Source of the DNA: Bacteroidota bacterium
GTDB taxonomy: Bacteria; Bacteroidota; Rhodothermia; JANXDC01
Reading direction: 5' to 3'
NCBI GenBank assembly: GCA_025998875.1
Contig: AP024675.1
Coordinates: forward strand, 1,337,549 to 1,401,548
Length of the DNA: 64,000 bases
The position numbers and the translations under genes were made by a program. The notes under the pieces were generated by a model, which saw nothing but the letters and a program-made list of their open reading frames with translations, had not been told where the DNA came from and did not search any database. Shown here one piece after another: positions 62,888 to 64,000 of the stretch (positions within the stretch are counted from its first letter, which is position 1; each line of letters starts with the position of its first letter).

Positions 62888-64000
62888 GCCGCCTGCCGAA
62901 GCACCTTGCTGCTCTGGTTCTGGCGAAGGCGCTCGTAGATCCAGAACAGGCCGAAGAGCACCAGCACCCAGACTAGGATGAAGAGCAGTAGACGATATTT
63001 GCGTACGTAGTAACCTATCCCGGGCCGGTCAGGGATCCAGATGCGGTACGGCCCCTCTGTGTGCAGGCCGTAGGCAAGCCGTCCGTCGGTGAAGGCCAGG
63101 TTGGCCCCGCGCAGCAGGCGGGAGGCGGGGATGCGCTCCAGGAGCCGGGAGGCCAGCGCATATCCCCCCTCGCCGCGGCTGATCACCCCCAGCAACGGGG
63201 CGCGGCCCGTGCCCCCCAGCACGACCATGCCGGTAATCTGCTGTAGGGAGGCGGCAAAAAGTACGCTTCCATCTTCGCGGATGAGGGTCAATTCCTGATC
63301 TGGCCGCACGGGAAAGCGTTCTAGCAGGGGCCGGGGTATGGCCGATGCGCGGGCCAGTATCGCTCCCCCCTCCGGAGGGACCTCGAAGCGCACGGTCGGC
63401 CACCGGGGTAGGCCGCTCTGCCGAGCCGCCCAGCGCACCAAGAGCGCGGCCGCCTGGATCTGCTCCGGCTCAATCGGGGGCAGTAGCCCGATGTCTAGCT
63501 CCGGCAACAATAACCCGGGAAGCATGCCCAGCGTGAGTCGATCCGGCGGGGTGGGATCGGGGATGCGCACATAGGAGTCAGGCAGAATATGGCCCAGAAA
63601 TGGGCGCCCGCTCCCCTGACATCCCCCATCCTGCGGGTAAAAAAGTAGCTCGAAGTCCAACTTGCCCGGCTCCATGGCGGAGACCGGGGCTATGGGTATG
63701 TGAACCTCCTCCCAGGTGCCGGATCGGTCCAGTTTCCGGCTGTAGAGGAGTCTTTCGTTCCAGTACACATTCAAAAACCCCTTCTCTCCGGAATCCAGGG
63801 GCGTGTAACGGCCGCGGAGGACTAGCTCCATGCTTCGGGCAAAGAACCCGCGATCTGCCGGGGAGAAATAGACGGTTTGTCGCAAAACCCCGGATCCGCT
63901 GAAGATGAGGTCTTTCCAGCCTAGTTCCTCGAAGGTGAGCTGAACCGGGGCGCGTGTGGGGGCGGATGTCTTGAGTTCCCGGGCCTCGATGAGCCGGATG
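62884..64000 (-). CDS. BcsB-like periplasmic/membrane protein of polysaccharide synthesis (5' end outside window)
   Basis: At least 371 residues, open to the right edge. The visible start QLTFEELGWKDLIFSGSG, then LRQTVYFSPADRGF is the BcsB-like beta-sandwich pattern (L-G.....L-G, sheet). It continues through LNVYWNERLLYSRKL and ends in a C-terminal transmembrane helix (LLLFILVWVLVLFGLFWIYE) just before the stop. BcsB-type proteins guide the nascent chain through the periplasm next to a GT2 synthase. The TTG at 63885 is an internal codon, not the start. Confidence 0.78.
   Translation of the reverse strand, partial: IRLIEARELKTSAPTRAPVQLTFEELGWKDLIFSGSGVLRQTVYFSPADRGFFARSMELVLRGRYTPLDSGEKGFLNVYWNERLLYSRKLDRSGTWEEVHIPIAPVSAMEPGKLDFELLFYPQDGGCQGSGRPFLGHILPDSYVRIPDPTPPDRLTLGMLPGLLLPELDIGLLPPIEPEQIQAAALLVRWAARQSGLPRWPTVRFEVPPEGGAILARASAIPRPLLERFPVRPDQELTLIREDGSVLFAASLQQITGMVVLGGTGRAPLLGVISRGEGGYALASRLLERIPASRLLRGANLAFTDGRLAYGLHTEGPYRIWIPDRPGIGYYVRKYRLLLFILVWVLVLFGLFWIYERLRQNQSSKVLRQAA

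Noticed and set aside
1-64000. CRISPR arrays, insertion sequences, prophage or integrase genes
   Set aside because: No regularly spaced direct repeats, transposase motifs or phage structural genes were seen on either strand.

Overview
The window looks like chromosomal DNA of a GC-rich, probably thermophilic member of the Rhodothermota/Bacteroidota group. Reasons: a DUF4837 lipoprotein, a SusC/RagA-style TonB receptor with an N-terminal carboxypeptidase-regulatory-like domain, a secreted phospholipase D-like protein with a type IX secretion (T9SS)-like tail, GWxTD and Omp85-type envelope proteins, a PGIHH-type isoleucyl-tRNA synthetase, and repeated TAnnTTTG-like -7 promoter boxes. The truncated first gene matches BpsA, the branched-chain polyamine synthase typical of thermophiles. 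I see no insertion sequence, prophage, CRISPR array or integrase. This is mostly core genome with several well-developed cis-regulatory elements.

Layout. 1-3.1 kb: bpsA (partial), a terminator, lysine 6-aminotransferase and hemW, all on the minus strand. 3.4-5.7 kb: MoxR ATPase, S1/P1-nuclease-like zinc phospholipase and a YtxH protein (+). 5.7-8.6 kb: cation/proton antiporter, peroxiredoxin and a degenerate IscA-like protein (-). 8.7-9.8 kb: a baeRF3/Balon-like ribosome hibernation factor (+) whose upstream region carries a long inverted repeat. 9.8-15.2 kb: a GWxTD protein and a very large protease/propeller/barrel outer-membrane protein (-). 15.4-20.3 kb: a hybrid histidine kinase, a CvpA gene that overlaps the kinase tail-to-tail by about 390 nt, yqeY, and a T9SS-type phospholipase D. 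20.3-27 kb: M14 carboxypeptidase (-), then a B3/B4 protein, spmA, spmB, a TPR protein related to eukaryotic RMDN, and a glycerophosphodiesterase (+). 27-31.7 kb: ileS, dksA/traR-like gene, lspA (+) and ndk (-).

31.8-36.6 kb is a thiamine uptake locus: TPP riboswitch, SD-sequestering hairpin, TonB receptor, an internal terminator, thiamine diphosphokinase and an overlapping SSS-family symporter that probably replaces the usual inner-membrane thiamine transporter. 36.6-45 kb: rsmA, rlmD, a cyclic-nucleotide-binding protein, an Omp85 protein, an M23 peptidase, tRNA-Ser(CGA), an NCS2 permease and an AtuA-like protein.

45-54.8 kb is a complete trp operon, transcribed from right to left as trpE-trpS-trpG-trpD-trpC-trpF-trpB-trpA and running on into a DUF4837 gene and hisG. 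It is preceded by a textbook ribosome-mediated attenuator: a 28-codon leader peptide with the run WWWRW, mutually exclusive 1:2, 2:3 and 3:4 RNA stems, and a promoter so close that the leader peptide is probably translated from a leaderless transcript. The tryptophanyl-tRNA synthetase gene lies inside the operon that its own product would regulate. This is the most striking regulatory system in the window.

54.8-64 kb: tRNA-Leu(CAA), tRNA-Arg(CCG), an uncharacterised 486-residue protein, an acyl-CoA carboxyltransferase, a BP74-like lipoprotein, and an exopolysaccharide-type cluster on the minus strand (BcsB-like protein cut by the window edge, MshEN-like/GT2 synthase, membrane glycosyltransferase, single-domain response regulator).
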